Part shown: positions 43,881 to 52,099 of the stretch, one piece after another
Position numbering within the stretch: position 1 is the first letter of the stretch
How the letters are laid out: the number at the start of each line of letters is the position of its first letter
Source of the DNA: Nocardiopsis listeri NBRC 13360
GTDB lineage: Bacteria; Actinomycetota; Actinomycetes; Streptosporangiales; Streptosporangiaceae
DNA: 64,000 nt
Direction of reading: 5' to 3'
Assembly (NCBI RefSeq): GCF_001570765.1
Contig: NZ_BCSH01000006.1
Span: 106,105-170,104 of the forward strand
The notes under the pieces: generated by a model
The model's input: the letters and a program-made list of their open reading frames with translations, nothing else
The model's database searches: none
What the model was told of the DNA's origin: nothing
Program-made: the position numbers and the translations under genes

Positions 43881-45061
43881 CGTCAGAGGTGGCAGCGGGC
43901 GCCGGGAAAGGGGGGACGACATCCCGACGGCCGGTGCTGGGCATCGCCGTCTCTCTGGCCGGGAATGTGCTCGGTGCCGGGATGCTCCTCATGCCCTCGG
44001 TGGTCGAGGGCACCATGGGCGCAGCATCCCCGGGGGCGTGGGGGGCCCACCTCGCTTTGGGCGGGGTGGTGGCCTTGCTCCTGGCCGGGATGGTGGCCCG
44101 GGCCCGCCCGAACCGGTTGCCGGGCGCGCTCTCCGGGCTGCTGGGGCCATGGGCCGGTCGCCTGGTGGACGCCGTGTACGCGGTCGCGTTCACCTTCGGC
44201 CAAGCCGCGATCGCCTGGTTCGCCGCGGTGTGCTTGCTGTCCGCGCTCTCGCCGCTCCCGCCCGTCCCCGGCCCCTCGGGGGCGGCCCTGGCCAGCGGTG
44301 TCCTACTGGTCGGGACGGCCCTGGCCACCGTGGCCCCACCGCCGGGCCCCGGAACACTGAGGATGCGCGCGTGGGCGACCGGCCTGGTGGCCCTGGTCTG
44401 CGCGGCCGGCGCTTGGCCGGCCGCGGCGGCGCCGGACGCGCTCGCCCCCGACGTATCGTTCCCCGCCGCGTTCTGGCTGGCGCTGGCAGCGCTTTTCTTC
44501 GCAGGTGTCGGCTGGGAGTCGGTCACGTCGAGTGTGCCCACGGCACGGATCGGTCCCCGGCGGGCCGCCGGAGGTGTCCTCCTCGGCACGGCGCTCGTGG
44601 CGATCGTCTACCTGGGGCTCGCGGGTGTCTACCGGGGTGCGGTCGGCCTGTGGTCGGGCGACGTGACTCCGGCGGGAGTACGGATCCTCCTCGCGGTCCT
44701 GGTCGTGGTCCTGTTGACCTCGTACTGCGCCACCAATATCAGGGCGGCCGCCGGGATCGCCTCCCGAGCCTTGGCCCCGGGACCTTCAGGGAAGGCCGAC
44801 CCGGGCGGGTCTTCGGGGCGCGACGTTCCCGCCTGGCTGATCGGTGCCGTGTGCCTGGTGTGGACCTGGTCGTTCGCGCGTGAGGGCGCCGTGGCCCTGT
44901 TGCTACTCGGACCCGCGGCGGGGGCGTGGACCGCCTATACGGTGTCCGCGATCGCCGTGGTCCGACGCGGTTCTTCCGCCTTCCGTGCCTGCGGAGCGGT
45001 GCTGGCGGGCGTGTTGGTCGTGCTCTTGGTGGAGGTCGTCCGCGCCTTGTCGGTTCTTTGA
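43877..45061 (+). CDS. APC-superfamily amino acid permease
   Basis: A 394-residue protein with about eleven hydrophobic helices. Helix 1 (GIAVSLAGNVLGAGMLLMPSV) has the broken G-x-G-x-G feature of APC transporters such as YjeH. The start is TTG at 43877, whose TTGA overlaps the stop of the GNAT gene; longer starts would run back into that gene. YjeH-like members export amino acids. As last gene of the operon it may export product or precursor, the second transporter in the set. A hairpin lies 110 bases downstream. Confidence 0.82.
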   Translation: MTSEVAAGAGKGGTTSRRPVLGIAVSLAGNVLGAGMLLMPSVVEGTMGAASPGAWGAHLALGGVVALLLAGMVARARPNRLPGALSGLLGPWAGRLVDAVYAVAFTFGQAAIAWFAAVCLLSALSPLPPVPGPSGAALASGVLLVGTALATVAPPPGPGTLRMRAWATGLVALVCAAGAWPAAAAPDALAPDVSFPAAFWLALAALFFAGVGWESVTSSVPTARIGPRRAAGGVLLGTALVAIVYLGLAGVYRGAVGLWSGDVTPAGVRILLAVLVVVLLTSYCATNIRAAAGIASRALAPGPSGKADPGGSSGRDVPAWLIGAVCLVWTWSFAREGAVALLLLGPAAGAWTAYTVSAIAVVRRGSSAFRACGAVLAGVLVVLLVEVVRALSVL

Positions 45062-45170
45062 GCCTCTGGGGATCGCCGTTCCACATCATCGAGACGTGCT
45101 CGACCCACCGCATCGAACGAGGTCGCGCCAGGGCGTGAGTCCACCGGGGTGGGCGCTCCCCGAACCGGGT

Positions 45171-45204
45171 GCGGCCCCGGTCCCCCGCTCGGGTCCGGGG
45201 CCGC
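45171..45204. terminator. Bidirectional terminator between hydrazine operon and catalase
   Basis: GCGGCCCCGG and CCGGGGCCGC form a 10-bp perfect stem between the convergent gene ends at 45061 and 45228. Confidence 0.75.
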
Positions 45205-45227
45205 GTCGTCGCGCGGTGGGGTCCGGG

Positions 45228-46886
45228 TCAGCGCTCGACCACGTGACGCTGGTTGGGCACACAGTGGGTCATGGTCAACCCGGACACGTCCCTGGGGCCG
45301 TTCGCTCCCAGGTTCGCCAGCCGCTCCCGGTCCTCCTCGGTGAGGTCCTGGCCGCGCAGGGGCTCCATGCCGGCCACGTCACCGGGCGCGATCCCCAGCC
45401 CCTCACCGACCCGGAGCCCCAGTTCGTCCTCCACCAGGAGGAAGTGCCACACCATCCGTTCCTGGATGGGGCGTACGCACTGGGAGAGCAGATCCGTGAA
45501 GTTGTGCACCAGGTCATCACGCTCCCACTGCTCCATCAGCCTGAAGCGCTGGCCCGCCTGCTTGTAGTCGTTGGCGCGGTCGATGCGCTTACGGGTGAGC
45601 CGCCCCCTGATCTCGGGCCCCTGCTCGTCATGGGTGGGGAACTGTCCCTCCCGGAGCCCGCCGGTGATGGACGGCTCGTAGTTGACGTGCGGGTTCTCGC
45701 CGGCCTGGTCCTGGTAGTAGGCCATCAGGCCGTCGCGCTGATTGGTGCGCACGTCGGCGTTCTTGGCCTGGTTGACCGGCAACTGAAGGTAGTTGGGGCC
45801 CACCCGGTACCGCTGGGTGTCGCTGTAGGAGAAGGTACGGCCGACCAGCATCTTGTCGTCGGAGAAGTCCAGGCCGTCGACGAGGACACCGGTACCGAAG
45901 GAGATCTGCTCGTTCTCGGCGAAGTTGTCCGAGACGTTGCGGTCGAGCACGATGCGACCCACCGGCTTGGGCGGAAAGTCCTGCTCGGGCCAGGTCTTGG
46001 TGTCGTCCAAGGGATCGAAGTCGAGTTCGGGATGCTCGTCGTCGCTCATCATCTGCACGAGCAGTTCCCACTCGGGGTGGTCACCGCGGTCGATGGCCTC
46101 GTGCAGGTCCTTGGTCGCGTGCCCGGTCTCGTTCGCCTGGACGTTGGCGGCGTCGGCCTCGGTCATGCTGCGCACACCCTGCTTGGGCATCCACGTGTAC
46201 TTGACCAGGACGGTGTCGCCCGTCTCGTTCACCCACTTGTAGGTGTTGACGCCGAATCCCTGCTGGTGCCGGTAGTCCGCGGGGATACCACGGGGGCTGA
46301 ACAGGTTGACGATCATGTGCATGCACTCAGGCGTCTGGGACATGAAGTCGAAGATCCGGTTCGGCTCCTGCCGGAAGGTCACCGGATCCGGCTTCAACGC
46401 GTGGATCACGTCCGGGAACTTGATGGCGTCCCGGATGAAGAAGATCGCGAGGTTGTTACCGACCAGGTCCCAGTTCCCGTCCTCGGTGTAGAACTTGATG
46501 GCGAAACCCCGGGGGTCCCGCGCGCACTCGGAGGAGTCGCGTCCGCCGATCACCGTGGAGAAGCGCAGGGCCACGTCGGTGCGTTTGCCCGCGCCCTGGA
46601 AGAGCCTGGCCCGGGTGAACCGCTCGATCGGTTCGTCGCCCCACTTGCCGTAGGACTCGAAGTAGCCGAACGCGGTCGCCCCGCGCGCGTGCACGACGCG
46701 TTCCGGGATGCGCTCGCGGTCGAAGTGGCTGATCTTCTCCAGGAACTGGTAGTTCTCCAGGGTGGCGGGCCCCCGCTCGCCCACCGTCCGCTGGTTCTGG
46801 TTGTCGTAGACCGGGTGCCCTTGGCGGTTGGTGAGCACTTCGCGCTCGTCGCCGGCTTCGGGCCCCTGGCTGGATACGTCGGTCAT
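45228..46886 (-). CDS. katA: Catalase (monofunctional haem type)
   Basis: Decomposes hydrogen peroxide. The 552-residue protein has the catalytic His in [19 protein letters not shown], the Asn region in [20 protein letters not shown], and the haem-ligand Tyr in [21 protein letters not shown] 46886 ([10 protein letters not shown]) is preferred over the GTG or ATG further out because it begins the usual N-terminus. No regulator gene is adjacent. A parS-like palindrome lies 117 bases upstream of its start. Confidence 0.96.
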   Translation of the reverse strand: MTDVSSQGPEAGDEREVLTNRQGHPVYDNQNQRTVGERGPATLENYQFLEKISHFDRERIPERVVHARGATAFGYFESYGKWGDEPIERFTRARLFQGAGKRTDVALRFSTVIGGRDSSECARDPRGFAIKFYTEDGNWDLVGNNLAIFFIRDAIKFPDVIHALKPDPVTFRQEPNRIFDFMSQTPECMHMIVNLFSPRGIPADYRHQQGFGVNTYKWVNETGDTVLVKYTWMPKQGVRSMTEADAANVQANETGHATKDLHEAIDRGDHPEWELLVQMMSDDEHPELDFDPLDDTKTWPEQDFPPKPVGRIVLDRNVSDNFAENEQISFGTGVLVDGLDFSDDKMLVGRTFSYSDTQRYRVGPNYLQLPVNQAKNADVRTNQRDGLMAYYQDQAGENPHVNYEPSITGGLREGQFPTHDEQGPEIRGRLTRKRIDRANDYKQAGQRFRLMEQWERDDLVHNFTDLLSQCVRPIQERMVWHFLLVEDELGLRVGEGLGIAPGDVAGMEPLRGQDLTEEDRERLANLGANGPRDVSGLTMTHCVPNQRHVVER

Positions 46887-47008
46887 GTCGGCGGTCCCCC
46901 GTGTCGGTCGTGTACCCCCCACTCCCCTGCCCGAGGTGGCGCCGAGTGATGCTGAAGTGACCGAAGAATTGCCTGAATCGGAGGTCGAGGAAAGGTGAGG
47001 TGGTCGGG

Positions 47009-47024
47009 TGTTTCACGTGAAACA
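47009..47024. other. parS: parS centromere site
   Basis: TGTTTCACGTGAAACA matches the universal bacterial parS consensus exactly. The dyad extends perfectly to 28 bases (47003-47030). It lies between the catalase gene and the phosphoribosyltransferase gene. ParB binds such sites near oriC; at about 47 kb from dnaN this is the expected neighbourhood. It is the only full match I found in the window. Confidence 0.92.
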
Positions 47025-47095
47025 CCCGACGTCGGTCACCGGTTCCGCGCTCCGGGCGGGTGACAGGGGAGATCCGACCGGTACCGGGCCGACGG

Positions 47096-47593
47096 TCAGG
47101 CGTCGCGAACCTGGTCGGGGCGCTCGACGACGGGGGGCAGAACCGACCAGGGGAAGTTGATCCAGCGGTCGGTGTGCTTCCACACGTACTCGCACTTGAT
47201 CAGCGACTGCGGCTTCTCGTAGATGACCGCGCTGCGCACTTCGGCGACGTGTTCGGAGCAGAAGTCGTGCACGAGCTTGAGGGTCTTGCCGCTGTCGGCG
47301 ACGTCGTCGGCCACCAGCACTTTCTTGTTGCTCAGGTCCACCACGTTGGGTACCGGGGGAAGCATGACAGGCATGTCGAGCGTGGTGCCGACCCCGGTGT
47401 AGAACTCCACGTTCATCACGTGCAGGTTCTTGACGTCCATGGCGTACCCCAACCCACCGGCGACGAACAGGCCGCCGCGTGCGATGGACAGGATGATGTC
47501 GGGCTCGTACCCGTCGTCGGCGATCGCATGGGCCATCTCTCGGATGGCGGTGCCGAAGAGCTCGTAGGTCAGGTTCTCGCGCTCGTCGCTCAC
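47096..47593 (-). CDS. Phosphoribosyltransferase family protein
   Basis: A 165-residue type I PRTase. The PRPP loop is VLVADDVADSGKTLKLV (residues about 92-108), and ILSIARGGLFVAGGLGYAM is the conserved early loop. It resembles xanthine/hypoxanthine-guanine PRTases but substrate residues are not decisive. GTG at 47593 is chosen because AGGGGGAA lies eight bases upstream; longer forms add an Arg-rich stretch without conservation. No operon partner is adjacent. Confidence 0.85.
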   Translation of the reverse strand: MSDERENLTYELFGTAIREMAHAIADDGYEPDIILSIARGGLFVAGGLGYAMDVKNLHVMNVEFYTGVGTTLDMPVMLPPVPNVVDLSNKKVLVADDVADSGKTLKLVHDFCSEHVAEVRSAVIYEKPQSLIKCEYVWKHTDRWINFPWSVLPPVVERPDQVRDA

Positions 47594-47976
47594 GGTCTGG
47601 TTCCCCCTGGTAGCCCTGGCGTTGTTCGGTTCGCGGCGGCGTCTGGCAGGTCGGGCCGTCCGCCGCACCGGTACATGCTAACGACGCTCGGGCACCCGAA
47701 CGGTGGCGCGGTGGGCCCGCCGGATGTCGGTTCGGCGACGAGTCGCCGTGGGGACGAATCGACAGGTCGACACGTGGGTCGCGGGTCACCCGCCCCTGAG
47801 TCGTGGGCCACATGTCCATGAGCGGTGGTGTTCTGGATCACAAAGTCGGACGTTTTGTCATTGAATGTGCCTGTCTCCATGACATTTTCTTGATTTCTCC
47901 CGGTTTGTAGCGAACAGATGGCCGGAAACAGCACCATGTCCGCATACAGATCTTCCGTGCACCAGGAGGTTGCAGC
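47594..47976. other. Divergent intergenic region before the E1alpha gene, 383 bases
   Basis: No gene. From 47820 to 47960 the sequence is notably AT-rich (GACATTTTCTTGATTTCTCC), the likely promoter of the 2-oxoacid dehydrogenase operon. CACAAAGTCGGACGTTTTGT at 47842-47861 has partial dyad symmetry (ACAAA...TTTGT) and may be an operator. Confidence 0.45.
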
Positions 47977-49062
47977 ATGGCTGAGCACCAGGGCCTACTC
48001 CCCTCCGAGCGGCCACTACGGCTGCTCGACGAGATGGGGACCCCGGTCGACGGCTCCGGACTCGTGATGCCCGACCACCGGCGTCTCCTGGAGGCGTACA
48101 CCTCCCTGGTGATCGGCCGCAGGGTCAACGACCAGGCCGGCGCCCTCGTCCGCCAGGGCCGCCTCGCCGTCTACCCCTCCTCCCACGGGCAAGAGGCATG
48201 CCAGACCGGTGCCGCGCTCGCCCTGGCCGAAGGCGACTGGCTCTTCCCCACCTACCGCGACACCGCCGCCGTCATCGCGCGCGGGGTCGACCCCGTCGAG
48301 GTCCTCACCCTCCTCAAGGGCGACTGGCACGCCGGCTACGACCCCTACGCGCACAAGGTCGCGCCACAGGCCACCCCGCTGGCCACCCAGCTCCTGCACG
48401 CCGTCGGCGTCGCCCACGCCGCCCGCCTCCGCGGTGAGGACACCGTGATCATGGCGCTGTGCGGTGACGGCGCCACCAGCGAGGGCGACTTCCACGAGGC
48501 GCTGAACTTCGCCGCCGTGTTCAAGGCCCCGGTCGTGTTCTTCGTGCAGAACAACGAGTACGCCATCTCCGTGCCCCTGGCCCGACAGACCGCGGCCCCC
48601 TCGCTCGCCCACAAGGGCATCGGCTACGGCGTTCCCGGCGAGCGGGTGGACGGCAACGACGCCGCCGCGGTCCTCGCCGTCCTGGAACGCGCAGTCGAAT
48701 CGGCTCGTTCAGATGGGGGACCGCGGCTGGTCGAGGCGCACACCTACCGGATGCAGGCGCACACCAACGCCGACGACGACACCCGCTACCGCGACAGCGG
48801 CGAGGTCGACCCGTGGACGGAGCGCGACCCGTTGACGCGCATGGAGAAGTACCTCAAGCGCAAGCGGGTGCTCACCAAGGCGAAGCAGACCGAGATCGCC
48901 GAGGCCGCCGAGGCCGTCGCCGCCCACATGCGCGAGGGCGTCGCACGGGACACCGACCCCGAACCCGCCGAGCTGTTCACGCACGTGTTCGCCGACCCCA
49001 CCCCACAGCTGAACGAACAGGCCGCCTTCCTGGCCGACGAACTGAGCAGAGAGGGCAACTGA
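47977..49062 (+). CDS. 2-oxoacid dehydrogenase E1 component, alpha subunit
   Basis: TPP-dependent decarboxylase subunit. The 361-residue protein has the YPSSHGQEACQTGAALAL substrate/TPP stretch, the TPP motif GDGATSEGDFHEALNFAAVF (G-D-G-x-N-type), and the phosphorylation-loop equivalent RMQAHTNADDDTRYRD. The last is typical of branched-chain or pyruvate E1alpha of actinobacteria. AGGAGG precedes ATG 47977. The three genes E1alpha-E1beta-E2 are tightly spaced, so they form one complex; E3 (lipoamide dehydrogenase) is not in the window. Branched-chain 2-oxoacids or pyruvate are possible substrates; the former fits precursor supply for branched fatty acids. Confidence 0.9.
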   Translation: MAEHQGLLPSERPLRLLDEMGTPVDGSGLVMPDHRRLLEAYTSLVIGRRVNDQAGALVRQGRLAVYPSSHGQEACQTGAALALAEGDWLFPTYRDTAAVIARGVDPVEVLTLLKGDWHAGYDPYAHKVAPQATPLATQLLHAVGVAHAARLRGEDTVIMALCGDGATSEGDFHEALNFAAVFKAPVVFFVQNNEYAISVPLARQTAAPSLAHKGIGYGVPGERVDGNDAAAVLAVLERAVESARSDGGPRLVEAHTYRMQAHTNADDDTRYRDSGEVDPWTERDPLTRMEKYLKRKRVLTKAKQTEIAEAAEAVAAHMREGVARDTDPEPAELFTHVFADPTPQLNEQAAFLADELSREGN

Positions 49063-49063
49063 C

Positions 49064-50050
49064 ATGGCGACCGAGAAGCTCTCCATGGCGCAGGCGCTCA
49101 ACCGGGCGTTGCGCGACTCCCTCTCCGAGGACCCCTCCGTGTACGTGTTCGGTGAGGACGTCGGTCCGCTCGGCGGCGTCTTCCGCATCACCGACGGGCT
49201 GACCGCCGAGTTCGGCGAGGACCGCTGCTTCGACACCCCGCTGGCCGAGTCCGGCATCGTCGGCATGGCCGTGGGCATGGCGATGAACGGCATGCGCCCG
49301 GTCGTGGAGATGCAGTTCGACGCGTTCGCCTACCCGGCCTTCGAACAGATCGCCAGCCACGTGGCCAAGACCCGCAACCGCACCCGCGGTCGGGTCGGCC
49401 TGCCCATCGTCATCCGGGTGCCCTTCGCCGGTGGCATCGGCGGCGTCGAGCACCACTGCGACTCCTCCGAGGCCTACTACGCCCACACCCCCGGCCTGAA
49501 GGTCGTCACCCCGGCTACCCCAGAGGACGCCTACCACCTACTGCGCGAGTCCATCGCCTCCCCCGACCCCGTCGTGTTCATGGAGCCCAAGAAGCTCTAC
49601 TGGGCCAAGGAGGAGGTGGACTTCGACCGGCCCGTGCCCGCCATGGGCAAGGCCGTCGTCCGCCGCGAGGGCACCGACGCCACTCTCATCGCCTACGGGC
49701 CATCCGTGCCCACCGCGCTGGAGGCGGCCGAGGCGGCCGCGCAGGAAGGGCGCAGTCTTCAGGTCGTGGACGTGCGCTCCCCCGTCCCCTTCGACGACGA
49801 GACCGTGTGCGCCGCCGTGCGTTCCACCGGTCGCGCCGTCGTGATCGCCGAGGCGAGCGGCTACGCCAGCGTGGCCTCCGAGATCGTCGCCCGGGTCACC
49901 GAGCGCTGCTTCCACTCCCTGGCAGCCCCGGTCCGCCGCGTCACCGGCTTCGACATCCCCTTCCCCCCGCCCAAGCTGGAACGGTTCCAGCTGCCCGGTG
50001 TGGACCGCATCCTCGACGCCGTCGACGACCTACAGTGGGAGGACCAGTGA
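49064..50050 (+). CDS. 2-oxoacid dehydrogenase E1 component, beta subunit
   Basis: The 328-residue partner of the alpha subunit. Motifs are VYVFGEDVGPLGGVFRITDG, DTPLAESGIVGMAVGMAMNG (the catalytic-region Glu), MQFDAFAYPAFEQI and RVPFAGGIGGVEHHCDSSEA, the last with the E1beta His residues. It starts one base after the alpha stop and overlaps the E2 start (GTGA), which guarantees balanced production. Confidence 0.93.
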   Translation: MATEKLSMAQALNRALRDSLSEDPSVYVFGEDVGPLGGVFRITDGLTAEFGEDRCFDTPLAESGIVGMAVGMAMNGMRPVVEMQFDAFAYPAFEQIASHVAKTRNRTRGRVGLPIVIRVPFAGGIGGVEHHCDSSEAYYAHTPGLKVVTPATPEDAYHLLRESIASPDPVVFMEPKKLYWAKEEVDFDRPVPAMGKAVVRREGTDATLIAYGPSVPTALEAAEAAAQEGRSLQVVDVRSPVPFDDETVCAAVRSTGRAVVIAEASGYASVASEIVARVTERCFHSLAAPVRRVTGFDIPFPPPKLERFQLPGVDRILDAVDDLQWEDQ

Positions 50051-51408
50051 CCGCGCAGAACTTCGACCTCCCCGACCTCGGGGAGGGCCTGACCGAGGCC
50101 GAAGTGGTCCGGTGGCTGGTCGCCGTCGGCGACACTGTCACCCTCGACCAGCCGATCGCCGAGGTCGAGACCGCCAAGTCGATCGTCGAGGTCCCCTCCC
50201 CCTACGCCGGGACGGTCACCGTCCTGCACGGGCAGGAGGGTGAGGTGATGGCGGTCGGCGAACCGCTCATCACCGTGGACGAAGGTGCGGCCGCGACCAC
50301 AGCCGACCCCGTCACGGCCACCGACCCCGCGGGTGAGCGCTACCGGGAGGAGGAACGCGCCGGCTCGGGTTCGGGCAACGTCCTCATCGGTTACGGCACC
50401 CCCGAAGCGCAGGCCACGGGGCGTCGCCGCAGGCCCCGTGGCCGCCCACCGGCGCGCGGATCCCAACCCGCGAACCCGACCCGCCGGGTCCCCTTGGTGA
50501 CCTCTCCCCTGGTCCGCCAGATGGCCCGAGAGGCCGGACTTCGCGTGGCCGACATCTCGGGAAGCGGCCCCGGTGGACTCATCACCCGACGGGACGTAAG
50601 CTCCGCGATCGAGGCGGCCGGTGCCTCCACCACCGCTCCGGCCCCGTCCGCCCCGATCGCGGTCCACACCCCCACTCCCGCGCCGACTCCAGAGATCCCG
50701 CGCACCGCCGACACCCGTACCGGTCTGGCCGAGTCCCGGCGGGTCCCGATGGGCGCGTTCCGCAGATCCGTCGCCGCCTCGCTCTCCCGCAGCCGGCGGG
50801 AGATCCCCGAAGCGACCGTGTGGGTGGACGTGGACGCCACCGAACTGGTGCGCCTGCGTCGGTCCGATCCAGAGGGCCCCGGTCTGCTCGCCTACGTCGC
50901 CCGCTTCGTCCTGGCCGGTCTGCGAGCCCACCCGGAGCTCAACGGCCTGGTGGACACCGAGCGCGAGGAACTCGTCCAATACGACGGGGTCAACCTGGGC
51001 CTGGCCGTCCAGACAGACCGCGGCCTGGTCGCCCCGGCCGTCATGGGCGCGCACCGGCTCACCACCGCCGAACTGGACACCGAGATCAAGGAGCTCTCCC
51101 GACGGGCCCGCGAGGGCAAGGCCACCCCGGCCGAACTCACCGGCGGCACGTTCACCCTGAACAACTACGGGTCACTGCGGGTCGACGGCAGCGCCGCGAT
51201 CATCAACCACCCCCAGGTGGCGATCCTCGGACTCGGCCGCGTCATCGACCGCCCATGGGTCGTCGACGGGGAGCTGACCGTCCGCAAGATCACGCAGCTT
51301 TCCTTCGCCTTCGACCACCGCGTCTGCGACGGAGGTGCGGCGGCGGGCTTCATGCGCGTGGTCGCCGACGCCATGGAGGCTCCGGCCAAGGCCATCGCCC
51401 GCCTATAA
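50047..51408 (+). CDS. 2-oxoacid dehydrogenase E2 component (dihydrolipoamide acyltransferase)
   Basis: A 453-residue acyltransferase. One lipoyl domain (residues 1-80) carries the lipoyl Lys K44 in EVETAKSIVEVPSPY. A Pro/Arg-rich linker, an E1/E3-binding domain (about residues 155-190, SPLVRQMAREAGLRVADISG) and a second Pro/Ala linker follow. The catalytic domain ends with DHRVCDGG (H-x-x-x-D-G motif) near the C-terminus. GTG at 50047 overlaps the beta-subunit stop. A single lipoyl domain agrees with a branched-chain-type E2. Confidence 0.92.
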   Translation: MTAQNFDLPDLGEGLTEAEVVRWLVAVGDTVTLDQPIAEVETAKSIVEVPSPYAGTVTVLHGQEGEVMAVGEPLITVDEGAAATTADPVTATDPAGERYREEERAGSGSGNVLIGYGTPEAQATGRRRRPRGRPPARGSQPANPTRRVPLVTSPLVRQMAREAGLRVADISGSGPGGLITRRDVSSAIEAAGASTTAPAPSAPIAVHTPTPAPTPEIPRTADTRTGLAESRRVPMGAFRRSVAASLSRSRREIPEATVWVDVDATELVRLRRSDPEGPGLLAYVARFVLAGLRAHPELNGLVDTEREELVQYDGVNLGLAVQTDRGLVAPAVMGAHRLTTAELDTEIKELSRRAREGKATPAELTGGTFTLNNYGSLRVDGSAAIINHPQVAILGLGRVIDRPWVVDGELTVRKITQLSFAFDHRVCDGGAAAGFMRVVADAMEAPAKAIARL

Positions 51409-51421
51409 GCGGTGACACGAA

Positions 51422-51460
51422 CGGAAGCGCCTCGGAGGGAGTCGGCACCCCCGGGGCGCT
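51422..51460 (+). terminator. Hairpin after E2 gene
   Basis: GAAGCGCC and GGCGCTTC close an imperfect stem of 8-12 bp, 14 bases after the stop and just before the convergent SRPBCC gene end. Confidence 0.55.
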
Positions 51461-51462
51461 TC

Positions 51463-51939
51463 TCATGTCCTGTGGTCTTCGAGTGCGGCGCGCATCCGTC
51501 GCAGGCGCGGGCCGAAAGCGCCACGGAGCGCGGTGGCCATGGCCAGGTCGCCCAGCGGGCCCAGACCGGTGGAGAACTCGACCACGTCGGTGTGCCGGGT
51601 GTCCGATCCGTAGGGCTGGACCCGGTGCGTGTGCCGCCAGTACCGGAGCGGTCCACGTACCTGGAGGTCGCTGAACGAACGCCCCGCCTCGAAGGCGTCG
51701 ATCACGGCGTTCCAGCGCACCGGGTAGAGCCCGGCCGCACCCCAGCGCAGGTTCAGTGCGCGACCGGCCTCGAACGGTTCGGGCCACTCCAGGACCTCCA
51801 CACCGGGAGGCATGGCGTCCAGGAATCCGGCCTCACCGATGATCAGCGCGAACACCCGCTCCACCGGGGCGTGGAAGTCCTCGGTCACCCGCAGCGTGGT
51901 GGTGCGCCGGGGCGGGACTCGTCGGTCACGTTCACGCAA
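51463..51939 (-). CDS. SRPBCC-fold protein
   Basis: A 158-residue protein with the START/Bet v1-like pattern: DFHAPVERVFALIIGEAGFL at the start and HTHRVQPYGSDTRHTDVVEF in the central strands, and a C-terminal helix (ATALRGAFGPRLRRMRAAL). Such proteins bind hydrophobic ligands or act as cyclases; no specific role can be given. TTG at 51939 with GGGGGAG upstream is the likely start; a shorter GTG start at V-T-E-D is possible. It ends opposite the E2 operon. Confidence 0.72.
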   Translation of the reverse strand: MRERDRRVPPRRTTTLRVTEDFHAPVERVFALIIGEAGFLDAMPPGVEVLEWPEPFEAGRALNLRWGAAGLYPVRWNAVIDAFEAGRSFSDLQVRGPLRYWRHTHRVQPYGSDTRHTDVVEFSTGLGPLGDLAMATALRGAFGPRLRRMRAALEDHRT

Positions 51940-51974
51940 GTCGCTCCCCCTTCGTCGAGATCCCCAGCATGACA

Positions 51975-52012
51975 GCGCCCCCGGCCCGAGCGTGTGCTCG
52001 GGCCGGGGGCGC
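51975..52012 (-). terminator. Strong hairpin between paaZ and the SRPBCC gene
   Basis: A perfect 17-bp stem (GCGCCCCCGGCCCGAGC with its complement) around a GTGT loop, in the 160-base gap after the paaZ stop. It should end leftward transcription from paaZ. Confidence 0.85.
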
Positions 52013-52099
52013 CGGCGTGTGTCGTATCGCCCTGTCACTCCGTGGCCTTGTCGCTCTGTCGACTCGGCTACATGGAGATTCGGTGACTTGTCCGTTCGG

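Noticed and set aside
35908..45061. Siderophore cluster (because of the SidA/IucD-type gene)
   Set aside because: No NRPS, IucA/IucC synthetase, siderophore-binding protein or iron transporter is present.
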